Origin: Gammaproteobacteria bacterium
GTDB taxonomy: Bacteria > Pseudomonadota > Gammaproteobacteria > Steroidobacterales > Steroidobacteraceae
Length of the DNA: 10,975 bases
Assembly: GCA_030040235.1 (NCBI GenBank)
Contig: JASHUC010000218.1
Span: 1-10,975, forward strand
Direction of reading: 5' to 3'
The position numbers and the translations under genes are program-made. Under the pieces are notes generated by a model. The model saw nothing but the letters and a program-made list of their open reading frames with translations, ran no database searches and was not told the origin of the DNA. This document shows positions 1 to 6,218 of the stretch, one piece after another. Every line of letters starts with the position of its first letter. The first letter of the stretch is position 1.

Positions 1-603
1 CTCGAGCAGCGCCTCGACGGGTGCCTGGTGGCTCATCTCCGTCTCGATCAGGCCCGGAGCGACGCAGTTCACGGTGATCTGCCGCGTGGCGAGCTCGAGG
101 GCCAACGCCTTCGTCGCGCCGACGATGCCGGCCTTGGCGGCGCTGTAGTTCACCTGCCCGCGGTTGCCGGTGAGACCCGAGATGGAGGAGAGGGTGATGA
201 TCCGGCCCGGGGCGCGACGCCGCACCATCGGCATCACGAGCGGCTGCAGCACGTTGTAGAAGGCGTCGAGGTTTGCCGCGACGACGCGGTCCCACATCTC
301 GCCGCTCATCGCCGGAAACACCGCATCGTCGGCGAGGCCGGCGTTGCAGACGACCCCGTAGTAGGCGCCGTGCGCCTCGATGTCGGCGCCGAGGCGCTCG
401 CTGCATTGCGCCCGGTCGGTCACGTCGAATTGCAGCACCCGCGCCGCACGCCCGAGGCGGCGCACCTCCGCCTCGACCGCCTCGGCCTCGGCGCGGCGCT
501 CCCGGCAGTGCAGCACCAGATCGTACCCGTCGCGCGCGAGCCTGAGCGCAATCGCACGGCCGATGCCGCGGCTCGAGCCGGTGACGAGGATGCTCGCGCT
601 CAC
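1..603 (-). CDS. fabG: FabG-type 3-oxoacyl-ACP reductase, SDR family (3' end outside window)
   Basis: Short-chain dehydrogenase that would reduce the 3-keto group of an ACP-bound polyketide or fatty acyl chain with NADPH in the cytoplasm. 201 codons are visible out of about 240-250 usual for the family; the C-terminus is cut by the left edge. Visible motifs: cofactor-binding TGSSRGIG at residues 8-15, CNAG at 86-89, Asn111, Ser139/Ser140, and the YxxxK pair Tyr153 and Lys157, so the catalytic Asn-Ser-Tyr-Lys set is complete. VNCVAPGLIETEM at 178-190 is also typical of FabG. The start is GTG at 603, whose GTGA overlaps the TGA of the halogenase-like gene upstream, implying translational coupling. 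In this context it is more likely the dedicated ketoreductase of an aryl polyene synthase than the housekeeping FabG. The family call is secure; the pathway is inferred from neighbours. Confidence 0.93.
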   Translation of the reverse strand, partial: MSASILVTGSSRGIGRAIALRLARDGYDLVLHCRERRAEAEAVEAEVRRLGRAARVLQFDVTDRAQCSERLGADIEAHGAYYGVVCNAGLADDAVFPAMSGEMWDRVVAANLDAFYNVLQPLVMPMVRRRAPGRIITLSSISGLTGNRGQVNYSAAKAGIVGATKALALELATRQITVNCVAPGLIETEMSHQAPVEALLE

Positions 604-1856
604 GAGCGGGCGCGGTTGCGAAGCGCGCACAGCTGCGCGAGATTGTCGAGCCCGCGCCGGGGCTGGGCCACGAAGGGGTTGCTGAGATCCCACGCGTAGC
701 CGGCGAGCACCGAGGACATCATGCCCCGGATGTCCGAGGCCCCTGGATCGCTGAAGAAGATCTCCTGCAGCCGGCCGTCGTACCAGGCGTTCACGAATTC
801 CCGGAAGCAGTCGATCCCGACGCGCAGCGGCCGCTCGAACTCACCGTCCCAGTCGACCGCCGAGCCCCTCAATTGCCGATCGAGCACTTGGGCGGCCATG
901 CTCGCCGAGCGCACCGCGATCGTCACCCCCGAGGAGAACACCGGATCGAGGAATTCAGCGGCGTTGCCGAGCAATGCGAATCCCGGCCCATGCATCGCGG
1001 ACACATTCGCGGCGTACCCGACGCTCTCGCGCGCGGGGGTGTCCCAGTCGGCATGCTGGAGCAGCCCGGCGAGCCTTCGATCCTCGCTCACGAGAGAGCG
1101 CAGCCGCTCGGATGCGGTCCCGGCGTAGCGGTCCAGGAACTCCTTGCGCGCCACGACGCCGACCGAGGCGCGACCCCGGGCGAACGGGATGAGCCAGTAC
1201 CAGACGTCGTGGTGCTGCCGATGAACCGCGACGAGGAGCTTGTTGCGGTTGAAGGCGCTGGCCGGGATGTGATCGGCCACGTGAGTGAAGATCGCGTTGC
1301 GGACGGGAAAGCCCGAGGGTCGCTCGAGTCCCAAGAGGCGCGGCAGCGTGCGCCCGAAGCCGCTCGCGTCGAGCACGAAATCGGCTTTGATGTGGTCCTC
1401 CGCGGAGGGGCCGCCCGCAGCGCGCGCCGTGAGCTCGGCGCCGCTCTGCCCGCATTGCACCGCGACGATCTCGGTCCCATAGCGGATCTCGACGCCCTGG
1501 CGCTCGGCCTCATCGGCGAGGAGCTTGTCGAAGGGAGCGCGCTCGACCTCGTAGGTCGAGACGCGTCCGGGGGTGAAGCCGTTGCGGAACTCGAACTCCC
1601 CGTACTGGTCCCCGCGGCTGAACGCCGCGCCGTCCTTGTATTGGAAGCCCGCGCCATCGACCGCCTCGAGCATACCGGCCTCCGCCACGAAATCGAGGCA
1701 GTGCACGAGCAAGCTCTCTCCGATCGCGAAGCGTGGAAAGCGCTGCCGCTCGAGCACCAGAACGTCGCGGCCGAGGCGCCTGAGCAGCGCCGATGCGATC
1801 GAGCCGGACGGACCCGCTCCAATGACGACGACCTCTCTGCGCTCGCTTGCGGTCAT
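600..1856 (-). CDS. FAD-dependent oxidoreductase of the flavin halogenase (tryptophan halogenase-like) family
   Basis: 418-residue flavoprotein. Seen: N-terminal Rossmann dinucleotide-binding motif GAGPSG at 13-18 followed by a beta strand ending in Glu36; PRFAIGESL at 41-49, matching the GES flavin loop of halogenases; Lys74, in the position expected for the halogenase catalytic lysine (by eye alignment); the WxWxIP signature as WYWLIP at 219-224; and the second FAD motif LLGNAAEFLDPVFSSGV at 295-311. WxWxIP separates flavin halogenases from monooxygenases, so halogenation of an ACP-bound or free aryl substrate is plausible, with reduced flavin from a separate reductase. Related enzymes annotated only as oxidoreductases occur in aryl polyene clusters, so halogenation is not proven. 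Start chosen at ATG 1856: its ATGA overlaps the upstream TGA, and a GGGGGAGG ribosome site precedes it. An alternative GTG at 1883 lacks support. The 3' end overlaps the FabG start. Confidence 0.88.
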   Translation of the reverse strand: MTASERREVVVIGAGPSGSIASALLRRLGRDVLVLERQRFPRFAIGESLLVHCLDFVAEAGMLEAVDGAGFQYKDGAAFSRGDQYGEFEFRNGFTPGRVSTYEVERAPFDKLLADEAERQGVEIRYGTEIVAVQCGQSGAELTARAAGGPSAEDHIKADFVLDASGFGRTLPRLLGLERPSGFPVRNAIFTHVADHIPASAFNRNKLLVAVHRQHHDVWYWLIPFARGRASVGVVARKEFLDRYAGTASERLRSLVSEDRRLAGLLQHADWDTPARESVGYAANVSAMHGPGFALLGNAAEFLDPVFSSGVTIAVRSASMAAQVLDRQLRGSAVDWDGEFERPLRVGIDCFREFVNAWYDGRLQEIFFSDPGASDIRGMMSSVLAGYAWDLSNPFVAQPRRGLDNLAQLCALRNRARS

Positions 1857-2827
1857 GCGGAGCCTCCCCCGCGTGGAGCGCACTCCTCGCTCACCGGATC
1901 ACGCCAGAACGGATAGAAGTTGAACCATTGCAGAGGCTCGAGCCGCACGTAGTGCGCGAGCCGATCGGCAAAGCGCTGGGCGTGTACGGTGATCGCAGCC
2001 TCGCGCTCGGCGCGCGGCAGGGCGATCCGTTCTGCGAAGGACTCGAAGTACACGTGGTTGTGACCCGCGCGCCGCAGACAAAACAAGAGGTGCACCGGAC
2101 ACTCGAGCAGCGCCCCGAGCACGTAGGGTCCGACCGGCAGGGGCGCAATGCCGCCGAGGAAGCGTACATCGACGGTGCGCCCGCCGTGCACCGGAACGCG
2201 ATCTCCGGAGATGACCACCCACTCGCCGCGGTCGATGCGCTGCTTGAGGGCGAGCGCGGTCGCCGCGCCGAACTCCCCGACCTGCAGCAGCTCGATCTGC
2301 GGGGCGCCGGCCATCGCGAGCACGCGGGTGAAGTACGCGGCATGCCGCGTGTGGGTGAGCACATTGAGACGCACGCGCCTGTTGAGGCTCGCCAGCGCCC
2401 GGCACACCTCGATGTTGCCGAGATGCGAGCCGATGACGAGCACGCCGCGCTCGGCGGCGGCGGCGGCCCTCAAGCTGCCATGGTCCTCGAACCTCACCTG
2501 CTCATAGTCGAGCCGTCCGGACCAGGCGTCCAGCTTGTCGCGAACGGCGTGTGCGAATGCGACGAAGTGCCGGTACGCGCAAGCTGCATCGGGCTTGAGG
2601 CCGCATTCGGGAGCTTCGCGCGCGATACGCCGCAGATAGTCGCGGGACAGCGCTCGGGCACGGCGTCCGAAGAGAAAGAAATAGAGCGCCGCCGCGTACA
2701 CGACCGGAGTCGTCAGGGGCCGCCCCAGCAGCCGCAGGCCGAACACCATGAGGTGCATCATCAGAAGCGAGCCGCGCTCGCGGGTGCTCGCCCAGCTCGC
2801 CTGGATGATGGCGCCTCCCGAGCTCAT
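1853..2827 (-). CDS. LpxL/HtrB-type lysophospholipid acyltransferase family protein
   Basis: 324-residue protein resembling the lauroyl/myristoyl acyltransferases of lipid A synthesis. Seen: a hydrophobic segment near residues 40-54 that probably anchors it in the inner membrane; the HX4E catalytic motif as SHLGNIE with His135 and Glu140; SGDR at 207-210; and the aromatic WFNFYPFW at 301-308. That aromatic motif I associate with the acyltransferases of aryl polyene clusters rather than true LpxL. Likely role: transfer of an acyl group, possibly the polyene chain itself, from ACP to a glycosylated or lipid acceptor. Both ends overlap neighbours by an ATGA: its ATG at 2827 sits on the glycosyltransferase stop and its TGA at 1853 on the halogenase-like start. 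The longer open frame upstream of 2827 runs inside the glycosyltransferase gene in another frame and is not coding. The exact acceptor cannot be told. Confidence 0.9.
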   Translation of the reverse strand: MSSGGAIIQASWASTRERGSLLMMHLMVFGLRLLGRPLTTPVVYAAALYFFLFGRRARALSRDYLRRIAREAPECGLKPDAACAYRHFVAFAHAVRDKLDAWSGRLDYEQVRFEDHGSLRAAAAAERGVLVIGSHLGNIEVCRALASLNRRVRLNVLTHTRHAAYFTRVLAMAGAPQIELLQVGEFGAATALALKQRIDRGEWVVISGDRVPVHGGRTVDVRFLGGIAPLPVGPYVLGALLECPVHLLFCLRRAGHNHVYFESFAERIALPRAEREAAITVHAQRFADRLAHYVRLEPLQWFNFYPFWRDPVSEECAPRGGGSA

Positions 2828-3573
2828 GCGAGCTTCCGGGTGAGCAGTGCCGGGAGCCTCGCGAGCATCCCGGCCAGTAGCCGCAGCTGCAGCGCGACCA
2901 TCCGGACGTTGTCGCGCACCAGCCGGAAATGCGAGATCCCATCGAGGGGATAGGTGACCGGGGTCGCGACCCAGCGCAGCGGGACGCGGCGCCAGCAGAG
3001 CCGCACCAGGATCTCCACGTCGAAGTCCATGCGGGCACCGATGTGCTCGCGCCCGAGCAGACGCATGACGGGCTCGAGCGGATACACCCGGAAGCCGCAC
3101 AGCGAGTCCGGTATCTCGAACGAGAGTGTCTCGAGCCACACGAGCACGTGCGTGAGCCAGCGGCCGTAGCGCCTCACGCTCGGCATGGAGGCATCGAAGA
3201 TCGGCCGGGCGCACACCAGCGCCGCGGGATGCGAGCGTGCCTCATCGATCAGGCGTGGAACGTCCGCGAGCGAGTGCTGGCCGTCGGCATCGATCTGCAG
3301 CGCGTGCGTGAAGCCCTGGCTCGACGCCGCCTCGAACCCCGCGATCATCGCTCGCCCCTTGCCACGATTGGCCGAAAGCCTCACGAGCCGGGTCTCGGGG
3401 ACCTCCCCGGCGAGCCGCTCGAGCTCGCGCGCGCACGCGGGCTTCGACCCGTCGTCGACCAGCACGCACGGCAGCTGCGCGGCGCGCACCGCTGCGACCA
3501 CGCGGGCGATCGTGCGCTCGTGGTCGAAGACCGGAATGATCGCGCACGGGAGAAAATCGGCCGCCACCGCCAA
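2824..3573 (-). CDS. Family 2 glycosyltransferase (dolichol-phosphate mannosyltransferase-like)
   Basis: About 249 residues, one GT-A fold domain. Seen: IIPVFDHERTI at 12-22, VDDGS at 39-43, NRGKG at 69-73, and the nucleotide-sugar/metal motif DADGQH at 95-100. DSLCGFRVYP at 156-165 is typical of DPM1-like enzymes. There is no transmembrane domain, only a weakly hydrophobic C-terminal helix near 225-245 that could lie on the membrane. Predicted role: transfer of a sugar onto the aryl polyene head group or its lipid acceptor, before or after acylation by the two neighbouring acyltransferases. The start is uncertain: TTG at 3573 has GAGGGG 11 nt upstream, while GTG at 3567, two codons in, has GGGG 9 nt upstream. 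It follows the ACP stop by 15 nt and is in the same reading frame, separated from the ACP only by TGA and five codons. The 3' TGA overlaps the next ATG. Confidence 0.9.
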   Translation of the reverse strand: MAVAADFLPCAIIPVFDHERTIARVVAAVRAAQLPCVLVDDGSKPACARELERLAGEVPETRLVRLSANRGKGRAMIAGFEAASSQGFTHALQIDADGQHSLADVPRLIDEARSHPAALVCARPIFDASMPSVRRYGRWLTHVLVWLETLSFEIPDSLCGFRVYPLEPVMRLLGREHIGARMDFDVEILVRLCWRRVPLRWVATPVTYPLDGISHFRLVRDNVRMVALQLRLLAGMLARLPALLTRKLA

Positions 3574-3588
3574 GCGCCCCGCCGCCCC

Positions 3589-3840
3589 TCAAGCTCGCAT
3601 GAGCCGCTCGACGGCCTGCGCGAGCTCGGCGACCGTGCGCACCGACCTGAAATCCTGCGCCGAGAGCTTCCGGCCGGTCGCCCGCCGGACCCGGTCCACG
3701 AGATCGACGGCATCGATGCTGTCCACGCCCAGGTCATCGGCGAGCCGGGCGCCCGGGGTGATGCGGGAGGGGTCGAGCCGGAACAGTTCTACGAGCGAGG
3801 TGCGAATCATCTCGTATGCGCTCTGATCCTGCGTTGTCAT
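3589..3840 (-). CDS. Acyl carrier protein (stand-alone, pigment-cluster type)
   Basis: 83-residue acidic helical carrier protein. The DSI phosphopantetheine site lies at residues 40-42 within DDLGVDSIDAVDL, so Ser41 would carry the 4'-phosphopantetheine arm holding the growing acyl chain. The C-terminal half, with FRSVRTVAEL at 64-73, matches ACPs of aryl polyene clusters, where two such ACPs are usual; a second, if present, is outside this window. Start chosen at ATG 3840: it gives the normal ACP length and has GGGAGG and GGGCGG upstream (14 and about 8 nt). In-frame ATGs at 3882/3879 would add a basic 14-residue extension with no ribosome site and are less likely. It lies 60 nt after the PlsC-like gene and 15 nt before the glycosyltransferase, in the same operon. 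Partner proteins are inferred to be the ketoreductase and off-window ketosynthases. Confidence 0.93.
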   Translation of the reverse strand: MTTQDQSAYEMIRTSLVELFRLDPSRITPGARLADDLGVDSIDAVDLVDRVRRATGRKLSAQDFRSVRTVAELAQAVERLMRA

Positions 3841-3900
3841 TGCGGACCGCCCAGCCTCCCTATCCTGCGTGCGCCTCATCATGCGTGCGCGTCGACATCG

Positions 3901-4695
3901 TCAGCCGGTCCGGCCCCCGGGGGCGCACTCCGCCGCGAAAATCCGCAGCAGCTCCTCGTTGAACGCGCGGGCTGCGAGCGGCGCGGGGGCACTGCGCCGG
4001 AACGGCTCCGGATCGACATCCGCGCCGGCGCGCAGCGAGAAATGCGCACGCCGGTCCGGGATGCGGTACCAGGGATCGCTCTTCGCCAGCGTCGGCGGAC
4101 TGCACCGGATGTGCACGGGCGTCACCACCGCCGCGGCCCGCACCGCGATCGCGGCTGCTCCCCGATGAAACTGCAGCGGCCGCCCGGGCACTGTGCGCGT
4201 GCCCTCGGGAAATATTATTACACTTTGTCCCCGGCGGAGTGCATCCGCGGCGCGCTCGATCATCCGGTCGGTCGGGGCGTTACTCACGTAGCCTGCGGCG
4301 GCGACGGGCCAACGGGTGAGGGGATTGCGCCACAACTCCTGCTTGACGATGCAGTTCGAGCTCGGTGCCGCGGCGAACAGGAACACCACGTCGATGAGCG
4401 TCGGGTGGTTCGCGAGAATCAGCTGCCCGGGTCTGCCGAGCCGCTCGAGGCCGTCGAGCTCGAACGAGAGAACGCCCGTCGCGCGCATGAAGCCGGCAAA
4501 CCAGCGCATCGCGCGGCCGAGCGCGCGGCGCACGGCGAGCTCGCGCGAGCGCGCGGGCAGCAGCCGGCTCGCGGGTGCGACGAGCAACGCGAAGCCGGCG
4601 CACCAGAGGCCGAAGACGGCGAAGCACAGGGCGGTCGCCGCGAGTCGCCGCCAGTAGTGTTCGCGCCGGACCTCGGCATTTGAGAGCTCGCTCAC
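3901..4695 (-). CDS. PlsC-like 1-acyl-sn-glycerol-3-phosphate acyltransferase family protein
   Basis: 264-residue membrane-bound acyltransferase of the LPLAT superfamily. Seen: a hydrophobic stretch at about residues 19-42, probably one membrane segment; the HX4D catalytic motif as NHPTLID with His97 and Asp102; and FPEGTR at 162-167, which binds the phosphate of the acceptor. Length fits the family (about 240-270). First gene of the operon and the only one with an intergenic region before it, divergent from a small plus-strand gene. In an aryl polyene cluster the likely job is esterification of the polyene to a lipid or sugar acceptor rather than bulk phospholipid synthesis. The GTG start at 4695 has no recognisable ribosome site; a -10-like AATACT lies just upstream, allowing a leaderless transcript (see findings). 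A downstream start would remove the membrane segment. Confidence 0.9.
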   Translation of the reverse strand: MSELSNAEVRREHYWRRLAATALCFAVFGLWCAGFALLVAPASRLLPARSRELAVRRALGRAMRWFAGFMRATGVLSFELDGLERLGRPGQLILANHPTLIDVVFLFAAAPSSNCIVKQELWRNPLTRWPVAAAGYVSNAPTDRMIERAADALRRGQSVIIFPEGTRTVPGRPLQFHRGAAAIAVRAAAVVTPVHIRCSPPTLAKSDPWYRIPDRRAHFSLRAGADVDPEPFRRSAPAPLAARAFNEELLRIFAAECAPGGRTG

Positions 4696-4792
4696 GCGCC
4701 AAGTATTGCATCAGCGCGCGATGTGCCGTAACGTGCGCGCGCGTTGGGAGTCACAGCGCGCGGCCCATTCGACCGGGAGGTGGGGCGAACCG
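4696..4792. promoter_or_regulatory. Divergent intergenic region between pigment operon and small plus-strand gene
   Basis: This 97-bp gap must hold the promoter of the minus-strand operon and probably that of the plus-strand gene at 4793. On the minus strand AATACT (4707 to 4702) resembles a -10 box, with a poor -35 candidate TTACGG (4731 to 4726) 18 bp upstream. A 9-bp direct repeat CAGCGCGCG at 4712-4720 and 4754-4762 flanks an alternating purine-pyrimidine run at 4731-4744. On the plus strand GGGAGGTGGGG ends 7 nt before the ATG at 4793 and is a clear ribosome site. Box assignments are by eye and weak. Confidence 0.4.
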
Positions 4793-5263
4793 ATGAAGAA
4801 ACGCAATGGATCGCCTGCGGCGATTCATCACGAGCCGCGCCGCAGCGCGCGCCGACCCCGGCAACGCGGGGAGAGGGCCCCAAGCGGGCCACCTAAAGCG
4901 TCGCTCGACGGCGACCCTGGGCCCCGCCTTCGGCGCGTCTCCGAATACCTCGAGAAGAATTTCCCCGATTTCTTCGCCGAGGCTCGTTTTCAGGTCGGCG
5001 ACGACGATTACTTCCTCTACGCCCGCTTCGGGCAGTACCTCGCCCGGGCCATCGAGCAGAACCGGGCCCCTTTGGCCAAGATCAATCGCGGGTTCACCGT
5101 CCTGAACAAGATGGCGCGCGCCTCCGCCAAGTATCCGCACATCCGTCAGCTGCTGGTTTCGGGACCGCTCGAGTACATCGTCGATGCTCCGAAGGCGCGC
5201 CGGCTCGCGCGCAAGCGGCTCTCGCCTGTCGCGCAGAGCTACCTGGAAAGTCTCTGCGAGTGA
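4793..5263 (+). CDS. Hypothetical protein with basic N-terminal tail
   Basis: 156-residue protein I do not recognise. It splits in two. Residues 1-48 are disordered-looking and rich in Arg, Lys and Pro (RRSARRPRQRGER at 16-28). Residues 48-156 look like a compact, mostly helical domain: an amphipathic start RVSEYLEKNFPDFFAEARF, an acidic aromatic patch DDDYFLYARFG at 70-80, then LNKMARASAKYP, SGPLEYIVDAP and a basic C-terminal helix with YLESLC. No signal peptide or membrane segment, so probably cytoplasmic. The helical part recalls small immunity-type domains (for example DUF7674), but this is an impression, not a match. The start is well supported by GGGAGGTGGGG just upstream of ATG 4793. 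It ends 15 nt before the DUF924 gene on the same strand, so the two are likely cotranscribed, and it is divergent from the pigment operon. Confidence 0.75.
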   Translation: MKKRNGSPAAIHHEPRRSARRPRQRGERAPSGPPKASLDGDPGPRLRRVSEYLEKNFPDFFAEARFQVGDDDYFLYARFGQYLARAIEQNRAPLAKINRGFTVLNKMARASAKYPHIRQLLVSGPLEYIVDAPKARRLARKRLSPVAQSYLESLCE

Positions 5264-5278
5264 AAGGCTGCGGTTGGC

Positions 5279-5893
5279 GTGATCGACCGTGCGCGAGAGC
5301 TGCGCGAGTTCTGGTTCGGGCGTCTGCCGCTCACGGCGCCGCGCCTCGCCGAGCGCATGCAATACTGGTTCGGAGGCGACGAGCCGGAAGAGCAGCGAGC
5401 CCGTGATCGCGAGCTCTCGGCGCGCTTCGAGAGGCTCGTTCTCGAGGCGGCCGAAGGCAAGCTCGACGCCTGGGCCGACAGCCCCCGGCGCCGCCTGAGT
5501 CTCATCCTGCTGCTCGATCAGCTGCCCCGCAATCTCTACCGCGATAGCCCCCGGGCATTCGCCACCGACGATCGGGCGCTCGCGCTCGCGCTGTCCGGCA
5601 TCCAGTCAGGCGGCGACGCCGCACTCGATGTCGTCGAGCGGATCTTCTTCTACATGCCGCTGCAGCACGCCGAATCTCTCGAGGCACAGGACGAATCGGT
5701 CGCCGCCTACCGGCGGCTCCTCGAGGAGACGCCGCCGGAGCTGCATGCCTCGCTCGCGAACGTGCTCGAGCACGCCGAAGCGCACCGCTCGGTCATCGAG
5801 CGTTTCGGGCGCTTTCCGCACCGCAATCGCGTGCTCGGACGCACGACCACGCCTGAGGAGCGCAGGCACCTCGCGAGCGGCGCCTACCCGTAG
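5279..5893 (+). CDS. DUF924 family protein
   Basis: 204-residue protein of the widespread DUF924 family (Pfam PF06041), an all-helical TPR-like fold of unknown biochemical role. Hallmarks seen: FWFG at 11-14 and YWFGGD at 29-34; LILLLDQLPRNLYR at 75-88; RIFFYMPLQHAE at 121-132; and RFGRFPHRN at 175-183. Length is normal and nothing is missing. No signal peptide or transmembrane segment, so cytoplasmic. The start is GTG at 5279, which immediately precedes the conserved N-terminal region; GAAAGG lies about 11 nt upstream. It follows the small hypothetical gene by 15 nt. Its last 10 bp, including the TAG, overlap the end of cbpM on the other strand, leaving no room for a separate terminator between them. 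Confidence 0.9.
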   Translation: MIDRARELREFWFGRLPLTAPRLAERMQYWFGGDEPEEQRARDRELSARFERLVLEAAEGKLDAWADSPRRRLSLILLLDQLPRNLYRDSPRAFATDDRALALALSGIQSGGDAALDVVERIFFYMPLQHAESLEAQDESVAAYRRLLEETPPELHASLANVLEHAEAHRSVIERFGRFPHRNRVLGRTTTPEERRHLASGAYP

Positions 5894-6207
5894 AGATGGC
5901 GTTCGAGCTCCTGCAGCCGCCGCTCGAGTAGCTGCCGGGTCTCGAGCAGCTCCACGACGAGCGCCGCGCCGCTGGCGTTGAGGCCGAGATCGCGCATGAG
6001 GCGCCCCGCCGTCCGCAGGCGCGGCAGGGCCGTCGCCGGGAATTGCCATTGGCGTGGGGCAGGACCACGCGGCGCCGCGACTCCAAGCTCCGCGAGCTCC
6101 GTCATCGCTTCGAGGGTGAGGTCGCAGAGCTGGCAGAGCGTATCGATCGTGAGCCAATCGCTCTCGCCGAGAAACTGCACTTCGAGTCGCTTGTGGGTGT
6201 CGATCAT
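5884..6207 (-). CDS. cbpM: CbpM, MerR-like chaperone modulator of CbpA
   Basis: 107-residue protein matching the chaperone-modulator family: an N-terminal MerR-like helical region (SDWLTIDTLCQLCDL at 16-30, then an Arg/Pro turn and WQFPATALPRLRTAGRLMRDLG at about 54-75) and a C-terminal coiled-coil helix with LLETRQLLERRLQELERHL at 87-105. In E. coli, CbpM binds the J domain of CbpA and blocks its stimulation of DnaK and its DNA binding. Here it sits 11 nt downstream of cbpA, the standard arrangement. The start at ATG 6207 gives the normal family length (about 100 residues); the longer open frame above it overlaps cbpA and is not used. The ribosome site is weak (AGAGACGA), so coupling to cbpA translation is plausible. 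The 3' end overlaps the DUF924 gene tail by 10 bp. Confidence 0.88.
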   Translation of the reverse strand: MIDTHKRLEVQFLGESDWLTIDTLCQLCDLTLEAMTELAELGVAAPRGPAPRQWQFPATALPRLRTAGRLMRDLGLNASGAALVVELLETRQLLERRLQELERHLYG

Positions 6208-6218
6208 TGGCGTCGTCT

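Noticed and set aside
873..1916. 347-codon plus-strand open frame, and 1847-2953 next to it
   Set aside because: Antisense to the halogenase-like and LpxL-like genes. No recognisable domain, no ribosome site, composition typical of mirror frames.
2929..4683. 584-codon plus-strand open frame
   Set aside because: Antisense to the GT2, ACP and PlsC-like genes, all of which have clear motifs. Its Arg/His/Glu-rich translation has no domain and is the usual GC-rich shadow.
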